From contig NZ_KI260355.1 of the NCBI RefSeq assembly GCF_000468015.1, forward strand, positions 1 to 64,000: a DNA stretch of 64,000 nt, given 5' to 3'. Below the pieces are notes generated by a model that had not been told where the DNA came from, made no database searches, and saw only the letters and a program-made list of their open reading frames with translations. The position numbers were made by a program, and so were the translations under genes. Numbering within the stretch: the stretch's first letter is position 1; the number at the start of each line of letters is the position of its first letter. The stretch comes from Ruminococcus callidus ATCC 27760 (GTDB lineage: Bacteria > Bacillota > Clostridia > Oscillospirales > Ruminococcaceae). Below are positions 1 through 7,375 of the stretch, one piece after another.

Positions 1-81
1 CCTCAGCTGGCTCAGTTTTATTTTAGCAGATATATTTATAGAGAAGAAAAAATAAATTCTGTAAAGATTATATAAAAAAGC

Positions 82-113
82 AAAGAGGACTGCCATATTT
101 GGCAGTCCTCTTT
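82..113 (-). terminator. Rho-independent terminator of the TIR operon
   Basis: A perfect 13-bp stem (82-94 with 101-113) encloses a 6-nt loop. Read on the minus strand it is followed by a T-rich run (GCTTTTTTATAT), as expected for an intrinsic terminator. It lies 100 bp past the stop of the last TIR gene, so it probably ends that transcript. It could also work in the other direction for a gene lying left of the window. Confidence 0.8.
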
Positions 114-213
114 GTAAATTGTCTTGTGACTATGAAATAGATGAACAGAGTAAGTATCCATTTCTTGAAAATTATAAGTTCAAAGTTAGCAACTCTAACA
201 TAAAGTAAAAATA

Positions 214-915
214 TTAAATTTCCTTTTGAATATTATAATTATCTTGATTATCTTGTATCTCATACGCCTTATCAATATATGATTCCATATCATCAACAAA
301 ATCTGACCATTTCACGCACAACATATAATTACAATCTCCATGATATATTGTATGACCAACATCACAGCTATTCGCATAAGGATTTTTATGATTGAACATA
401 TTTCCACTCATTATACTAAAAATCAAGCTTGAATTACTATCATAAAATTGACATCCACTACTACAACATGTTTTTTTGTATGTAAAATAATCATACATAC
501 CATTTATATCAGGCAAAATAACCGCTAAAAGTGCATTTGTTTTACTCTTGACTGGGTTTTCATTTTTATCTTTCCTAGAAACTTCTTTCAAGGAATATGA
601 TATTTCCTGCGGAATCCATTGATATTTTTCCTCTTTAAATTTTTCTCGCATTCCTTTTGACAGCATTATAATTGTTAACGTGCTATCACGAATTCTATTT
701 TTCAGTTTTTCCCAAATAGTTGAATCTTTGAGCTGTGATAAATCTTCTCCATCTGATTCACCTTTGTAAATATGATCGGTTTTAGATTTAAGTGTTTCTT
801 CAATCACATCAACATAATCCCTAACAGTACAAGTCCACCATTTTCCAGGATCATCAGTAATATTTTCAACGTCATTATCGGCATATTTATATGATATAAA
901 TATTTTTCTTCCCAT
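214..915 (-). CDS. TIR-like (MTH538/DUF1863, ThsB-type) protein
   Basis: The 233-residue protein begins MGRKIFISYKYADNDV, the first strand and box 1 of a DUF1863/MTH538 TIR-like domain. This is the fold of ThsB in Thoeris anti-phage systems, where the TIR protein makes an NAD-derived signal. Further TIR-like strands are TLTIIMLSKGM (about residue 80) and ALLAVILPDI (about 130), followed by a Cys-rich stretch near 150-185 (CCSSGCQF). It is the last gene of a minus-strand operon, 13 bp downstream of a small membrane protein. In Thoeris ThsB works with a SIR2-SLOG effector; the nearest candidate here is the TIR-SLOG protein of the same operon. The fold is fairly sure; a defence role is inference. 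Confidence 0.7.
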   Translation of the reverse strand: MGRKIFISYKYADNDVENITDDPGKWWTCTVRDYVDVIEETLKSKTDHIYKGESDGEDLSQLKDSTIWEKLKNRIRDSTLTIIMLSKGMREKFKEEKYQWIPQEISYSLKEVSRKDKNENPVKSKTNALLAVILPDINGMYDYFTYKKTCCSSGCQFYDSNSSLIFSIMSGNMFNHKNPYANSCDVGHTIYHGDCNYMLCVKWSDFVDDMESYIDKAYEIQDNQDNYNIQKEI

Positions 916-928
916 ACATGTTTCCTTT

Positions 929-1342
929 CTATTTTAAAATAAATCCACCAATAATCAATCCCAATGATAATAGCAAATAAAGCGGCAAAATCGTTATAGA
1001 AGTCATTGTTTTAACTAGACAACATTTACAATCTTTGTATTTATCTATTAGCATTTCAAACTCTTTTATATCCGTTCCATAATGGGCGGTGTTTACAATT
1101 TCTTTATACAACTCTCTAAATTTACGTTCTTGTTGTAAATAATATGAATCTAAAAACCAGAAGATTAATACAGGAATAAGAGCTATAAAAATGTATGTAA
1201 CTTTTCTGCTATTAGCATAAAGTGCTAATAGTGCTGATACCAATGTTATCGTCCATCCCTTTATTTGAAATGAATTCGTATTCATTCTTGTAATGATGCC
1301 TTGTATCATTTTTAAATGTTCTATTTTACTTTCCATACTCAT
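929..1342 (-). CDS. Small three-helix membrane protein, SLATT-like
   Basis: The 137-residue protein has two closely spaced membrane helices (about residues 27-45, WTITLVSALLALYA, and 49-66, YIFIALIPVLIFWFLD). A charged YYLQQERKFRELY segment follows, and a third helix lies at the C-terminus (SITILPLYLLLSLGLIIGGF). This topology resembles the SLATT/S-4TM small membrane effectors described next to TIR and nucleotide-signal conflict systems, though I cannot confirm the family. Its start overlaps the end of the TIR pseudogene by 17 bp, and it is followed after 13 bp by the ThsB-like gene. A membrane-perturbing partner of the TIR proteins would fit, by inference. Confidence 0.6.
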   Translation of the reverse strand: MSMESKIEHLKMIQGIITRMNTNSFQIKGWTITLVSALLALYANSRKVTYIFIALIPVLIFWFLDSYYLQQERKFRELYKEIVNTAHYGTDIKEFEMLIDKYKDCKCCLVKTMTSITILPLYLLLSLGLIIGGFILK

Positions 1343-1911
1343 TTTCCTCTATCTTATTAACTTGCTTATATAAGGTATCTAAGGGATGCTCATGGTCTGA
1401 ACAGCTTGTTAACCATACTTCTAAACTTTTATCATTAATTTTTTTCATATGTTCTTTATTAATTTGATATTTGATTTTCAATTCTGAATGTTCAAGTTGA
1501 AAACCCGCATTTATTGGATACCTATAACCTTTTCTTTGCGGTTTTTTTTCACGCAGATATCTTGTCATTTCAACCTCTGAATAAATCCATGAAGATAAAG
1601 TGCTTTCAGTGTTTTTAATATTATCTGCAACCGGCAAATGCAATTACATATTCTTCATCCAAGTGTGAATGAGATATAAAAATATTTGAATTTATATTTG
1701 GAAACCAATCTTGCGATATTGCATCTCCATCAATTATTTCATCATTCAATAAGTATTCTTCCAGTGTATTATGAACATCTTTTTGATTCTTGCTAAATAT
1801 ACCTTTGCCTGATGTCAAGAAGTCATTAAACATTTCCTTATTTCCAATTTTTGTATCAAAAGTGACAAACATACTTTTTACCTCCATACTATAATAAACA
1901 TATCGGTACAA
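1326..1911 (-). pseudogene. TIR-domain gene with internal deletion and frameshift
   Basis: Two overlapping partial reading frames match consecutive parts of the intact TIR protein at 5207-6244. The upstream frame (1621-1911) ends in NIFISHSHLDEEYVIAFAG, matching DVFISHSSNDVSLANALAG. The downstream frame (1326-1643) begins near the equivalent of the SPWIYSE motif (SSWIYSEVEMTRYL) and continues through HPLDTLY. About 100 codons between these points, the core of the TIR domain, are missing, and the frames no longer join. No functional TIR enzyme can be made. The promoter-proximal part still carries its start region, 39 bp downstream of the TIR-SLOG gene. Confidence 0.75.
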
Positions 1912-1950
1912 GTTTTTTTAATCCATAAAATAAAAATTTATGTGATGAAC

Positions 1951-3783
1951 TCATTGTTTTTCATTCAAGTAATCTAACAATTGCTTTGATAACATAACAT
2001 AATCAAGGCTTTCTGCAAATTCATTATTCATTACTAAAGGAGCATCGTTTAAACCCTGCCAACCATTAGCCTTATATTCAGAAGCAACGATAGAAGAACA
2101 TCCTCCAACAGAGCCTACTACAAATACTGGTATTCCATTCTCAATAGCTAATGCTATTTCTTCACGAATTCCTTCATCAGCTTTATTTTTCTTAATTTTA
2201 CCGCCCATACAAATTAGAGCTGAAACTTCTTTCCGTTGTATCATATGCTTTCTCATTGTGGTCAAGCTTTTACTTAATGAATTATTCTTTTCTGTTTCAT
2301 TAAAAGTAGTACTTTCATTATAATATTCTTTTGAATATAGATATTTATCCTCAAACCACTTTGATATATACATTTTTAAATGCTCTTTACAATTTTCAGG
2401 ATAAATCAACTTCGATATTTCAAAAAACAACTCTTGAAAGGTAGGGTGAGAACCAAATGTTAAAATATATCCGGATTTTAAAATTGATTTTGCAAAAATC
2501 ACAAGAGCATCCGTAAGCGTTTGCTTATATATTTCCTCACCATCTGAAAAAGCTCCAGAAATAATTATTTCACTATTTCTATTGCTAACAGGCTTTTGAA
2601 GATAATTACCCCAATGAAACATAAAATCCTCATATGTTTCAATAATTATTTTATCGCTTTCTTCCTTTGTGAATACTTTATCTGTTAAAATAACAGATGA
2701 ATCGTAATGATCATTCATTCTATTCAAGTATTTTTTTAAATTTTCTTTATCTGATAAAGTAGGTGTTCTGCCAAATAACTGAACATATTGATTTATATCT
2801 CGTTGTGGATATCTATACCCTTTTCGTTTTACATCAATATTAAAGATCATTTTTTCGCTATCAATACACTTTATTTTATCTTCAAACATTTCTTCCAACG
2901 CATTATGACAATCAAACACTACATTTGATTTAGTCATAATCAAGTCAAATGTTCTTTCCATAATTTCATCAGTAATTTCAGTTAATCTTTTGATATCTTT
3001 AAATTCATCTAAAGAATAACTCAAGTGTGGCTTTTCTGAAGGAACAAATTTTAATTTATGAATATCGGCATTTTCTATCTGCACCCATAAAACAGGAATG
3101 TTTCTCAGAATAGCATATCTCAATTCTTTCTGTATCCACTTAGAATCGGCAGACTCAGGTGTATGAATAAAGATAAATGCATCACTTTCTGACATTGCTT
3201 TATCTATTTCACTTTGTGCTTCTTCACCAACTTTTACAGAAGTAACATCACGAAATGTTTCACACGCCTTGAACTGAACACTAAGAGTATCACAGAGCTG
3301 TGCTGTAATTTCTTCACCATCCAAACGTCTATGGCTTATAAAAATAAGACCACTTTCACTATACATAGTCGGCATTATGTTCGCAATAACTTTTCGTGCA
3401 AAGCAACGAGCTGCCAATGGAAGGTAATCATCACTTAAATCTCTGCATCTGAGCTGTTCCCAAACATCATAGCTTTGCTTATCGGCAATAATCTCTAACG
3501 GCTTTCTTGTTTCCTTATCCATAGCAATCGGATATATGGTCGCTTTTTTGTTCTTAGCCAAATATAACAGCTTTTTTAAATTTTCATCTGTTGAAACTGA
3601 CTCATCATTAAAAATTATTATTATACTATCATTTTCAATCTTAGATAAATACTTAGCTGCATTATTCACCATAGAATAAGATATATCGTACTTATCAAAC
3701 TGTTCTTTGAGCTCCTTTACAAAGCAATGAGCTTTACTATGATTTTTCATTATAAATGATGGATTTATAATATAAATACTCAT
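1951..3783 (-). CDS. TIR-SLOG fusion protein
   Basis: The 610-residue protein has three parts. Residues 1-140 form an alpha/beta region that looks like a degenerate TIR-like fold (MSIYIINPSF, SIIIIFNDES). Residues about 144-260 are a TIR domain (GLIFISHRRLDGEE, then GEEAQSEIDKAMSESDAFIF, then WIQKELRYAILRNIPVLWVQ). After a linker, residues about 390-590 form a SLOG/LOG-type Rossmann domain (EIIISGAFSDGEE, SALICMGGKI, EEIALAIENGIPVFVVGSVG). SLOG domains bind nucleotide-derived ligands such as cyclic ADP-ribose isomers in ThsA. A TIR joined to a SLOG sensor suggests an NAD-hydrolysing effector gated by a nucleotide signal. It is the first gene of the operon. The activity is inferred from the domains only. 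Confidence 0.7.
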   Translation of the reverse strand: MSIYIINPSFIMKNHSKAHCFVKELKEQFDKYDISYSMVNNAAKYLSKIENDSIIIIFNDESVSTDENLKKLLYLAKNKKATIYPIAMDKETRKPLEIIADKQSYDVWEQLRCRDLSDDYLPLAARCFARKVIANIMPTMYSESGLIFISHRRLDGEEITAQLCDTLSVQFKACETFRDVTSVKVGEEAQSEIDKAMSESDAFIFIHTPESADSKWIQKELRYAILRNIPVLWVQIENADIHKLKFVPSEKPHLSYSLDEFKDIKRLTEITDEIMERTFDLIMTKSNVVFDCHNALEEMFEDKIKCIDSEKMIFNIDVKRKGYRYPQRDINQYVQLFGRTPTLSDKENLKKYLNRMNDHYDSSVILTDKVFTKEESDKIIIETYEDFMFHWGNYLQKPVSNRNSEIIISGAFSDGEEIYKQTLTDALVIFAKSILKSGYILTFGSHPTFQELFFEISKLIYPENCKEHLKMYISKWFEDKYLYSKEYYNESTTFNETEKNNSLSKSLTTMRKHMIQRKEVSALICMGGKIKKNKADEGIREEIALAIENGIPVFVVGSVGGCSSIVASEYKANGWQGLNDAPLVMNNEFAESLDYVMLSKQLLDYLNEKQ

Positions 3784-3814
3784 GTATTTGACTCCTAATT
3801 ATATTACAATTGCC

Positions 3815-3859
3815 CCTAGCAAAATGATATGATGCCAATAAACAAGCGATTTTGCTAGG
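3815..3859. repeat. 11-bp perfect inverted repeat
   Basis: CCTAGCAAAAT and its complement ATTTTGCTAGG are separated by 23 bp just upstream of the TIR-SLOG start. It could be an operator or a weak stem-loop; there is no T-run that would make it a clear terminator. The gene-free stretch 3784-4383 otherwise holds the longer palindrome at 3934-4050. Confidence 0.5.
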
Positions 3860-3933
3860 CCAAAAATTAGCTTTATCAACAAAATAAAGTGTATGATTAT
3901 GAAATATATTTTATTAATTCGACCATAATACTG

Positions 3934-4050
3934 CCAACAACCGCTTGATTGCCAGAATTCTACAAGAATGTAAAAGTCAAGTCCGCATGTGCGTTCATTT
4001 ATTGTTGTCTTTTATATTCTTGTAGATATAATGGCAAAGCCGGTTGTTGG
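3934..4050. repeat. 117-bp imperfect palindrome, MITE-like
   Basis: The outer arms CCAACAACCG and CGGTTGTTGG pair perfectly, and pairing continues inward through TCTACAAGAAT/ATTCTTGTAGA, giving arms of about 41 bp around a ~34-bp centre. No protein is encoded. The shape is that of a miniature inverted-repeat element or a long hairpin RNA. It lies between the TIR-SLOG operon and the next ThsB-like gene. Confidence 0.6.
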
Positions 4051-4383
4051 TAATTTGTATAAGATGTCATTATTTACACATTTGGAAGTTCAGTCTTGAA
4101 TTTATCTGTCATCATTATCATCATACACAAGAGGAAATCTATACTGCAGTTGAAGAATTGCATATGTACCATCCGCATTCTTATAATGATTACAAACCAC
4201 CCCTTGAGGTTCATTACAGTGAATCATTATTTAAGAAATGGTGTTACAAAGATACTTGACTAGAGCAGTTTATCATTAAAATCACTTGATAACCTATTAT
4301 TTTATTTTCGCTTGTTATATCTTTATTATATCATATTTTCTCTATGAGAACAAGTTCTTAACGCACAGAAAAATAATATTTTA

Positions 4384-4875
4384 TTACTGTGGTGGTTTGT
4401 TTTCTATTGCATTTTCAATAAGATCATCAATGTTATTTGATATATCATCATATACAAATTTACTTGATTTATACGGTGGATCATAACAAGTCACATACTT
4501 GGAAAGTCTTTCACCATTATTAGTAAATACATTATAAAATGGATTACTTCCTTTTTCAGTTTGATCGCCGTTTTCGTTTTTCAAACCATGAATGTATATT
4601 CCAACGATACCTTTTTTCAATTCATATGCCTTCTCTATTTCATATTTCACCCATTTTCTTGTTGAAGTGGTTTTACCAATTAGAACCACAATGCATGAGC
4701 GCATGGCCATCTGCTCATTAATCCACTTTTTTATTGAAGCTTCACTTTTGGATTTAACAGTTTCCCAGTCATTATCAGAAAAGGTGGAACTTTTACTTAC
4801 AACATTCATCTTTCTTATTTGCGATGCTCTCCAAACGTCCTTATTATATTCAAAGCTAAAAAATACCTGTCTCAT
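4384..4875 (-). CDS. TIR-like protein, ThsB family (second copy)
   Basis: I place the start at the ATG at 4875, which has an AGGTGAG ribosome site about 5 bases upstream, and not at the longer frame that runs into a SLOG remnant. The 163-residue product begins MRQVFFSFEYNKDVWRA, the box-1 region of DUF1863/MTH538 TIR-like proteins. It continues with SIKKWINEQM, CIVVLIGKTTSTRKWVKYEI and KKGIVGIYIHGLKN, all characteristic of ThsB. In Thoeris, ThsB senses phage and makes an NAD-derived messenger for the ThsA SLOG effector. The sequence just upstream is a broken SLOG domain, so this looks like an intact thsB beside a dead thsA. Confidence 0.75.
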   Translation of the reverse strand: MRQVFFSFEYNKDVWRASQIRKMNVVSKSSTFSDNDWETVKSKSEASIKKWINEQMAMRSCIVVLIGKTTSTRKWVKYEIEKAYELKKGIVGIYIHGLKNENGDQTEKGSNPFYNVFTNNGERLSKYVTCYDPPYKSSKFVYDDISNNIDDLIENAIENKPPQ

Positions 4876-4889
4876 AACACTCACCTGTC

Positions 4890-5170
4890 CTTTATAAATT
4901 TTATAAATCATAAATAATTTGCTGCTCACTGAATATTTTATTAATAAGTCAATAAATTCATTACCCTTTGCTACTTTTTCAATATGGACATAACATTTTT
5001 GTAAGTATACATATTTTGTCGGCTGTGATTTAACTTCATCCAACAATCCTTTGCCATATATCCAGTACTTCCAACGGGAATAATCCTTCTTCCCTTCTTA
5101 ACTGCTATTTCAAATTCTTTTTTACACCATCTGCATTAACAATATGACTATGACCAGCACATCCAATTAC
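4890..5170 (-). pseudogene. Frameshifted C-terminus of a SLOG (ThsA-like) protein
   Basis: Read on the minus strand, the DNA encodes IVNADGVKK, then in the next frame KEFEIAVKKGRRIIPVGSTG and YMAKD, then in a third frame LLDEVKSQP through GNEFIDLLIKY. Joined, these give the C-terminal part of a SLOG domain (ADGV, EF.IA, IPVG.TGY.A). At least two frameshifts break it, one in an A-run near 5119. Only about 95 codons remain, with no N-terminal SIR2 or TIR part. It ends just before the ribosome site of the ThsB-like gene, the normal gene order of Thoeris. Confidence 0.6.
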
Positions 5171-5206
5171 TTATTTTACTTATGTAAAATCTTTCTTCAT
5201 TCGCTT

Positions 5207-6244
5207 TTACTCATTTAAACCTCTTTGTTTATAAATGCATTTACATCTTTCACCTTTACAAATTGAACAGTTATTTTTTTCATATTCACATAAAAATACT
5301 CGTTCAAACAATTCATACATATATTGGGAATCAACATTTCCATCAACAACGGATTTAAAATATTCAATGTAATCACAACTAAAATAGCGAAACAAGGTCT
5401 TTGTATTTTCAAGCTCCTTAGGATGCTTGAAACAATATAAAGCATCTAAAGGGTAGTCTTGATACTTTTCATAACAATTACATTTAAAATTTTCATTCCA
5501 CTTCATTAAATCTTCTTTATCCAAATCAGTCAAATGTATCAAAGATATATTATATGAAATTTTTAAATCTATTAATGCATATTCAGGTATCACGCTTTCA
5601 TTTGCGTGAAAAAACTCAGCATATTTCCTATAATACAGTAATGGCTTTTTTCTTACAATTTGTGTGCATACAATTTCAGAATAAATCCAAGGAGAGTATG
5701 TAATATTCATTGTTTTGTTTATATCATCAAAAACTTCTATTGAATTGTCAGTGTTCAACAATATTACACATTCAACTCTGTCTATCATTTTTTGTAATGC
5801 AACTGACAACATTATATTTACATGTTGAGAAACATTGTTGCAAGCATTGTGATCATATGTAAATCCATAATTTTCATCTTTTTTCTTGTTGCAAAAATCA
5901 GAATTGATATCTTCCAATAATTTTTGTGAATACCCCCACACATTTGAATCAATAAAGACTTTTAGCTTGAACTCTTTATGAATCCATCCTGCTAAAGCGT
6001 TTGCAAGACTCACGTCATTGCTAGAATGAGATATAAAAACATCTGCATCAATAATAGGAAAATTATCGTCCTGTAATTCACTTCCATTAATTGTTCTTTT
6101 ACGGATATAACGATTCAAATCGTTTTTATATTCAAAAACCTTACTATTTAGATGACTTTCACCAATTATTTTATATTCATCAAAGCTCATTAGCTCGTTG
6201 TCAAAAAAATCTTCGTTTAATTTCAAATTATATCCTGTAAACAT
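5207..6244 (-). CDS. TIR-domain protein
   Basis: The 345-residue protein has a strong ribosome site (AAGGAG, 6 bases before ATG). Residues 1-60 are a leader region. A TIR domain follows at about 65-200: DADVFISHSSNDVSLANALA (box 1), FKLKVFIDSNVWGYS, VECVILLNTDNS and SPWIYSEIVCTQIVRKKPLL. The C-terminal third ends in a Cys cluster (CEYEKNNCSICKGERCKC, about 320-338) that could bind a metal. It is the full-length relative of the deleted copy at 1326-1911. TIR domains in bacterial defence cleave NAD. A role in the neighbouring defence-like island is inferred from context. Confidence 0.7.
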   Translation of the reverse strand: MFTGYNLKLNEDFFDNELMSFDEYKIIGESHLNSKVFEYKNDLNRYIRKRTINGSELQDDNFPIIDADVFISHSSNDVSLANALAGWIHKEFKLKVFIDSNVWGYSQKLLEDINSDFCNKKKDENYGFTYDHNACNNVSQHVNIMLSVALQKMIDRVECVILLNTDNSIEVFDDINKTMNITYSPWIYSEIVCTQIVRKKPLLYYRKYAEFFHANESVIPEYALIDLKISYNISLIHLTDLDKEDLMKWNENFKCNCYEKYQDYPLDALYCFKHPKELENTKTLFRYFSCDYIEYFKSVVDGNVDSQYMYELFERVFLCEYEKNNCSICKGERCKCIYKQRGLNE

Positions 6245-6383
6245 ATTAGTCTCCTTAATTATATTATTTTCATTAATTCTTGATCATACAAGATTGATGA
6301 AACAATTAAAAATTTTCACATATTATTCGCATATAAGATCAACATTAGATAACTTCAAATTATCGTGTAAAAAAGCAAAAACA

Positions 6384-7337
6384 TCATACTCTGTGATTAG
6401 AATTATAATCTTCGCTCATTAGTTGAGGCATATTTTCCTTTAGCCATTCATTGTTATAAAGATTATCAAGATATCTGTCTCCGCGATCGGGGAAAATAGC
6501 AACAATATTTCTATTAAATTCCTTTGTTTTATTTATTGCTGCTAAAACGGCACCGCTTGATGCGCCGATAAAAAGACCTTGTTCAAGCAGTTTGTGACAA
6601 TTTATTATACATTCCAAATCAGATACCCTAACAACTTTATCAATAATTGCATTACCTAAATTTCCAGGTTTGATTCTTGAACCCATTCCGGTAAATCTAT
6701 TTCTGGCAATCCTCTCTCCAAAAATCTGAGATCCATATGAATCTACGGCTATTATCTCTATTTGGGGATTTTGTTTTTTTATCCAAGTTGATACGCCTGA
6801 AATTGTACCACAGGTACTCACCGGAATGTAGATCGTTTCAGTTTGAGGATATTGACTTAGGATTTCTTCCGCAAGAGAAAAATAGGATTCTTGTATTAAT
6901 CGATTGTTATATTGGTTTGTCCAGTACATATTATTATTAGTTTGCAATAACTTTTTTACAGTTTCTATTCTTTTCTCCTGATTAGATTGGTTTTTTTCGG
7001 GTATATCAATTTGATGAATTGTGCTCCCAAACTGTTTTATTATTTGCAGATTCGCATTTGTAATATTAGAATCCACTACACATAAGCACTTTAACCCTAG
7101 GGCAGAACATACGCCTGATAAAGCAATAGCAAAGTTGCCTGATGAAGACTCAACGATGGTTGTATCTTTATTGATCGTGTTTGTACATAATAAAGATAAT
7201 AGTGTTGATTTTGCGGCTCGGTCTTTCATGCTACCGAACGGATTCATGCATTCGAGTTTTGCCATCAAATGTGTGTCACCAACAGATACCTCTACCATAG
7301 GAGTGTTTCCAATTGCTTTTAGAATTCCTAAATCCAT
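6384..7337 (-). CDS. PLP-dependent beta-replacement enzyme, SbnA-like
   Basis: The 317-residue protein belongs to the cysteine synthase (fold type II PLP) family. The lysine that binds PLP lies in GSMKDRAAK (about 36-44). The substrate loop is ESSSGNFAIALS (about 63-74), where ordinary cysteine synthases have TSGNTG. Other landmarks are TNQYNN (about 139), STCGTISGVS (about 173-182) and GASSGA near 270. The ESSSGN and WTNQYN signatures are those of SbnA, which joins O-phosphoserine and glutamate on the way to 2,3-diaminopropionate. No SbnB-like dehydrogenase is visible. It is divergent from the P-loop/TPR gene, and an ATP-grasp ligase lies beyond, so a small amino-acid conjugate pathway is possible. 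The exact substrate is unknown. Confidence 0.75.
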   Translation of the reverse strand: MDLGILKAIGNTPMVEVSVGDTHLMAKLECMNPFGSMKDRAAKSTLLSLLCTNTINKDTTIVESSSGNFAIALSGVCSALGLKCLCVVDSNITNANLQIIKQFGSTIHQIDIPEKNQSNQEKRIETVKKLLQTNNNMYWTNQYNNRLIQESYFSLAEEILSQYPQTETIYIPVSTCGTISGVSTWIKKQNPQIEIIAVDSYGSQIFGERIARNRFTGMGSRIKPGNLGNAIIDKVVRVSDLECIINCHKLLEQGLFIGASSGAVLAAINKTKEFNRNIVAIFPDRGDRYLDNLYNNEWLKENMPQLMSEDYNSNHRV

Positions 7338-7375
7338 AATTATTCCTCATTTCTTTTATTTTATAGGAGTGTATA

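Noticed and set aside
301-330. GACCATTT inside the first TIR gene as another LytTR box
   Set aside because: It is a single half-site without a 21-bp partner and lies within coding sequence.
4044-4259. 71-codon plus-strand frame (QEEIYTAVEELHMYHPHS segment) in the gap beside the palindrome
   Set aside because: It begins inside the palindrome, has no ribosome site and no recognisable domain. It may be a gene remnant but cannot be supported.
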